DNA of 64,000 nucleotides from Sporosarcina ureilytica (GTDB lineage: Bacteria; Bacillota; Bacilli; Bacillales_A; Planococcaceae): contig NZ_CP017560.1 in assembly GCF_001753205.1 (NCBI RefSeq), positions 1,922,001 to 1,986,000 on the forward strand, written 5' to 3'. Of this stretch, positions 61,193-64,000 are shown piece by piece. Position numbers and translations under genes: made by a program. The notes beneath the pieces are model-generated. The model saw nothing but the letters and a program-made list of their open reading frames with translations. It was not told the DNA's origin and ran no database searches. Position 1 is the stretch's first letter; the number at the start of each line of letters is the position of its first letter.

Positions 61193-62740
61193 TTATAACG
61201 GAATATTCCCGTGCTTTTTCTTAGGTCTTGTTTCTTTCTTATTCCGCATCATATCCAATGCTTGAATTAACTTCACACGTGTTTCGCGTGGATCAATGAC
61301 ATCATCAACCATACCGTGAGAAGCAGCCACATATGGATTCGCAAATTTCTCGCGGTATTCTTCAATTTTTTCAGCTCGTGTTGCTTCTGGGGCATCTGAG
61401 TTCGCAATATCTCTTGCGAAAATAATATTTGCCGCCCCTTCAGGCCCCATTACAGCAATTTCTGCATTTGGCCAAGCGAATACAACATCCGCTCCAATGG
61501 ATTTTGAATTGAGCGCCACATAAGCACCACCAAACGCTTTCCTTAAAATGACCGTCATTTTAGGAACAGTTGCCTCTGAATAGGCATATAAAATTTTAGC
61601 ACCGTGTCGAATAATACCGCCGTGCTCTTGTTTAATACCAGGGAAAAATCCACTTACATCTTCAAATGTAATGATTGGAATGTTGAATGCGTCACAAAAG
61701 CGAATAAAACGCGCCCCTTTATCTGATGAATCAATATCAAGTCCACCCGCCATGACACGCGGCTGGTTACATACAAGGCCAACTGTTTCCCCTTTAATAC
61801 GTGCAAGTCCAATGACAATATTTTTTGCAAATTCAGGTTGTACTTCCATAAAGGAATCTTCATCAACTACTTGTTCGACGACTCTACGGATATCATAAGG
61901 ACGAATGCCTTCATATGGGACAACATCTGCCAAATCCGGACGATAATCATCTGTATCGTCGTATGGGATAGTTGGTGGTTTTTCTTCATTGTTTTGAGGT
62001 AAGTAAGATAATAATTGTCGTACATTTTGTAAGACCGTTTTCTCATCTTCTCCTCTAAAGTGAGCATTTCCACTAATCGTATTATGTACTTTCGAACCGC
62101 CTAGTGCTTCAGATGATATTTTCTCACCAGTAACCGTCTCAATAACTTTCGGTCCTGTAATAAACATTTGACTCGTTTTATCTGTCATAAAGACGAAATC
62201 AGTAATAGCAGGTGAATAAACAGCCCCACCAGCACATGGACCTAAAATAACCGAAATTTGTGGAATTACCCCAGAGTAAATGGCATTACGATAAAAAATT
62301 TCACCATATCCGTCTAGTGATACGACGCCTTCTTGAATTCGTGCGCCCCCTGAATCATTCAAACCGATAAAAGGTGCCCCATTTTTCGCGGCTAAATCCA
62401 TCACATTCGCAATTTTCATCGCATGCATTTCTCCAAGTGCCCCGCCAAAAACTGTGAAATCTTGTGAGAATAAATAAATCGGCCTGCCGTTTACTTTTCC
62501 ATACCCGGTAACAACACCATCACCCGGACCAACTTGTGAGTCCATGCCAAAATCACGCGTTCGATGCGTGACGAATGGGTTTAATTCAACAAATGTATCT
62601 TTGTCGAGCAGAAGATCAATTCGTTCGCGAGCCGTTAGTTTTCCTTTTTCATGTTGCTTCTCAATGCGCTCGTCTCCGCCCCCAAGCTCGATTTGCCTTC
62701 TTTTGTCATATAATTCATTTATTTTATCGTAAATATCCAT
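61193..62740 (-). CDS. acyl-CoA carboxylase beta subunit (YqjD; methylmalonyl/propionyl-CoA type)
   Basis: The 515 residues belong to the carboxyltransferase family: KQHEKGKLTARERIDLLLDK near the N-terminus, GEMHAMKIANVMDLAAKNGA, LNDSGGARIQEGVVSLDGYG with the oxyanion hole, CAGGAVYSPAITDFVFMTDK, and KAFGGAYVALNSKSIGADVV with MGPEGAANIIF. It uses biotin-bound CO2 or removes it. No biotin carboxylase or carrier is in this window. Beside it lies methylmalonyl-CoA epimerase, so methylmalonyl-CoA or propionyl-CoA is the likely substrate. Confidence 0.93.
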   Translation of the reverse strand: MDIYDKINELYDKRRQIELGGGDERIEKQHEKGKLTARERIDLLLDKDTFVELNPFVTHRTRDFGMDSQVGPGDGVVTGYGKVNGRPIYLFSQDFTVFGGALGEMHAMKIANVMDLAAKNGAPFIGLNDSGGARIQEGVVSLDGYGEIFYRNAIYSGVIPQISVILGPCAGGAVYSPAITDFVFMTDKTSQMFITGPKVIETVTGEKISSEALGGSKVHNTISGNAHFRGEDEKTVLQNVRQLLSYLPQNNEEKPPTIPYDDTDDYRPDLADVVPYEGIRPYDIRRVVEQVVDEDSFMEVQPEFAKNIVIGLARIKGETVGLVCNQPRVMAGGLDIDSSDKGARFIRFCDAFNIPIITFEDVSGFFPGIKQEHGGIIRHGAKILYAYSEATVPKMTVILRKAFGGAYVALNSKSIGADVVFAWPNAEIAVMGPEGAANIIFARDIANSDAPEATRAEKIEEYREKFANPYVAASHGMVDDVIDPRETRVKLIQALDMMRNKKETRPKKKHGNIPL

Positions 62741-62743
62741 TTC

Positions 62744-63160
62744 TCATTCCCCCATTGTTGTCTTTTCGCAAAGTTCATAAAGTACCCCGTACGATGATTT
62801 TGGATGCAAAAATGCAACCTCAGCACCGCCAGCGCCCCTTTTCGGTTCATCTTGTAATAAACGAACACCATTTTCTTTCAAATCTTGCATACGTGTTCGA
62901 ATATTTTCAACCCCAAAGGCAATATGATGGACACCTTCCCCTCGCTTTTCAATAAACTTCGCTACAGGTCCATCTTCTGCGGTTGCTTCAAGTAATTCTA
63001 ATTTAATATTTCCTGCGTCAATAAACGCAACACGTACCTTTTGCGAAGCTACTTCTTCAATCGCAAGCAGCTTTAAACCAAGCGTTTCTGTATAATACGG
63101 AAGCGTTTTCTCGATACTATGTACGGCTATGCCAATATGGTCAACATTTTTCACGTTCAT
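62744..63160 (-). CDS. mce: methylmalonyl-CoA epimerase (YqjC)
   Basis: The enzyme interconverts the 2R and 2S forms of methylmalonyl-CoA in the propionate pathway. The 138 residues are a VOC-fold pair: NVDHIGIAVHSIEKTLPYYT, then ASQKVRVAFIDAGNIKLELL, IEKRGEGVHHIAFGVENIRT and a final FLHPKSSYGVLYELCEK. The metal histidine in DHIGIAV and glutamates in KLELLEA and LYELCE are visible. It lies three bases before the carboxylase gene, in one operon. Members of this pair are conserved in Bacillales. Confidence 0.94.
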   Translation of the reverse strand: MNVKNVDHIGIAVHSIEKTLPYYTETLGLKLLAIEEVASQKVRVAFIDAGNIKLELLEATAEDGPVAKFIEKRGEGVHHIAFGVENIRTRMQDLKENGVRLLQDEPKRGAGGAEVAFLHPKSSYGVLYELCEKTTMGE

Positions 63161-63268
63161 CCCCCCCTATCCTTATTGTACATTTTAATTGATAAAACTG
63201 CTAGCAGTTGTGAAATTCGTGTTTTCTGTTAAAATAAGAATAAATAACGAGCGTAAGGGGTAAAAACG

Positions 63269-63361
63269 ATGAGTAATAAAAACATACAAAAGTGGATTGT
63301 ATACATTATGATTGGCTTGATGTTGTTATCTGGTCTCGGTATGGGCCTAAGTATGATGTAA
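63269..63361 (+). CDS. prli42: stressosome-associated miniprotein Prli42
   Basis: An ATG at 63269 follows GTAAGGGGTAAAAACG and gives only 30 residues. The product has a basic amphipathic start MSNKNIQKW and one membrane helix VYIMIGLMLLSGLGMGLSMM, matching the Prli42 pattern (MSNKKIRK...then one helix). In Listeria Prli42 anchors the stressosome to the membrane by binding RsbR. It lies between yqjC-like mce and brxB. The gene is too short for most gene finders. Assignment rests on length, pattern and place. Confidence 0.8.
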   Translation: MSNKNIQKWIVYIMIGLMLLSGLGMGLSMM

Positions 63362-63415
63362 CTCCAAGTGACATTGCTTTTTGATTGAACATAATTTTTA
63401 TCGTAAGCATAAATA

Positions 63416-63468
63416 AAAACTGTCCGGCATTGCTAATTCTTGATTAGCAAGCGCGAACAGTTTTTTTA
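63416..63468. terminator. bidirectional terminator
   Basis: AAACTGT pairs with ACAGTTT, with an inner TTGCTAAT/TGATTAGCAA. A and T runs flank both sides, serving prli42 and brxB. Confidence 0.8.
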
Positions 63469-63534
63469 TTGTTTTAATATGTAATCTCTCATTTACAAAA
63501 GAAATAACACATATCTTTCTGACCGTTTTTGTCC

Positions 63535-63975
63535 TTACACTTTTTCGCAGTGTTCTTCAAAATGACTTTGTAAGTTATTCACAACTGACATCGGGTCATG
63601 TCCTTCTATTTCATAACGACCTACTTCAGCTACTAATTCCCCGTCTTTCAAAAGTGCAAACGATGGCGAAGAAGGTAGATGATCATCTCCGAAATGCATA
63701 CGCATTTGTGCTGTTGCTTCTTTATCTTGTCCTGCAAATACTGTCACGAGGTGATCCGGTCGTTTATCATAATGTACTGCATGTTGTGCTGCTGGACGAG
63801 CAATACCACCTGCACATCCACAAACGGAGTTAATCATGACGAGTGTAGTGCCAGAACGTTTTACAACCTCTTCAACTTGTTCCGGTGTCGTTAATTGTTC
63901 ATATCCAATCGCGTCCATTTCTGAACGTGCCCGGTTTACAGTTTCAGTCATTAATAAATTAAAATCCATACCCAT
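63535..63975 (-). CDS. brxB: bacilliredoxin BrxB (YphP/YqiW family)
   Basis: The ATG at 63975 lies ten bases behind AAGGAG; a TTG at 63984 would be too close to it. The 146 residues have the family CGC site in [20 protein letters not shown] (about residue 50), [20 protein letters not shown] and [20 protein letters not shown]. Bacilliredoxins remove bacillithiol from oxidised proteins after stress. The CGC form is BrxB/YqiW-like, in keeping with the yqiW-yqj neighbourhood. The upstream region lies outside the window. Confidence 0.93.
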   Translation of the reverse strand: MGMDFNLLMTETVNRARSEMDAIGYEQLTTPEQVEEVVKRSGTTLVMINSVCGCAGGIARPAAQHAVHYDKRPDHLVTVFAGQDKEATAQMRMHFGDDHLPSSPSFALLKDGELVAEVGRYEIEGHDPMSVVNNLQSHFEEHCEKV

Positions 63976-64000
63976 ATCAACCAAGCTCCTTTCATTCTTT

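Overview
The window reads as chromosomal DNA from a low-GC, Gram-positive, spore-former-type Bacillales genome, most likely a Planococcaceae member (Sporosarcina/Lysinibacillus-like). The reasons are AT-rich sequence, strong AGGAGG-type ribosome binding sites, frequent TTG/GTG starts, intrinsic terminators, a proline T-box, a LexA-type SOS box, and two long blocks of synteny with Bacillus subtilis as I remember it. Genus assignment is inference; no rRNA or tRNA gene is visible.

Region 1 (1-27.6 kb) is accessory and patchy. It holds a truncated DUF3307 gene with a SatD-family gene behind a promoter carrying two near-palindromes, a nadC gene in one transcription unit with a complete TAXI-type TRAP transporter, small acetyltransferase, Nudix, HIT and phosphatase genes, a DUF2332/diaminopropionate ammonia-lyase pair, a DUF421/DUF4363 divergent pair, fabI, glycerate kinase, a free-standing LAGLIDADG protein with a companion gene, a TIGR02328/DUF1722 pair and an MFS exporter. 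This region is full of gene debris: a DUF2500 relic, an S66 carboxypeptidase with an internal deletion, acetyltransferase fragments, a SNF2 helicase with at least four frame lesions, and an MMPL transporter remnant.

Region 2 (27.6-42.1 kb) is a conserved core resembling the B. subtilis yne locus: parC-parE, plsY, a HesB-like protein, yneQ- and yneP-like genes, acnA, pncA, a lytic transglycosylase, a SCO protein, a yneK-like DUF2621 gene, and a ccdA-thioredoxin-ccdC cluster. A 139-bp nested palindrome lies between the yneP-like gene and acnA, and a dispersed palindromic repeat follows ccdA.

Region 3 (42.1-53 kb) holds a heterodimeric ABC exporter of the BmrC/BmrD type, ilvA, an SOS-boxed Y-family polymerase, a flavin oxidoreductase and two envelope proteins (DUF4097, DUF4349).

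Region 4 (52.4-64 kb) is the yqi/yqj-type core: SDR, MBL hydrolase, T-box-controlled proI, namA, rnz, dinB, a CheW protein, a PepT-like peptidase, an acyl-CoA carboxylase beta subunit with methylmalonyl-CoA epimerase, the 30-residue stressosome anchor Prli42, and bacilliredoxin.

The most interesting hypothesis is that the nadC-TRAP unit is an NAD-precursor (quinolinate or nicotinate) uptake operon controlled through the palindrome overlapping its promoter. Second is the SatD protein, which looks like a diverged nucleotide-cyclase-like domain joined to a DNA-binding helix-turn-helix. Third are the LAGLIDADG gene and its tandem-repeat companion.
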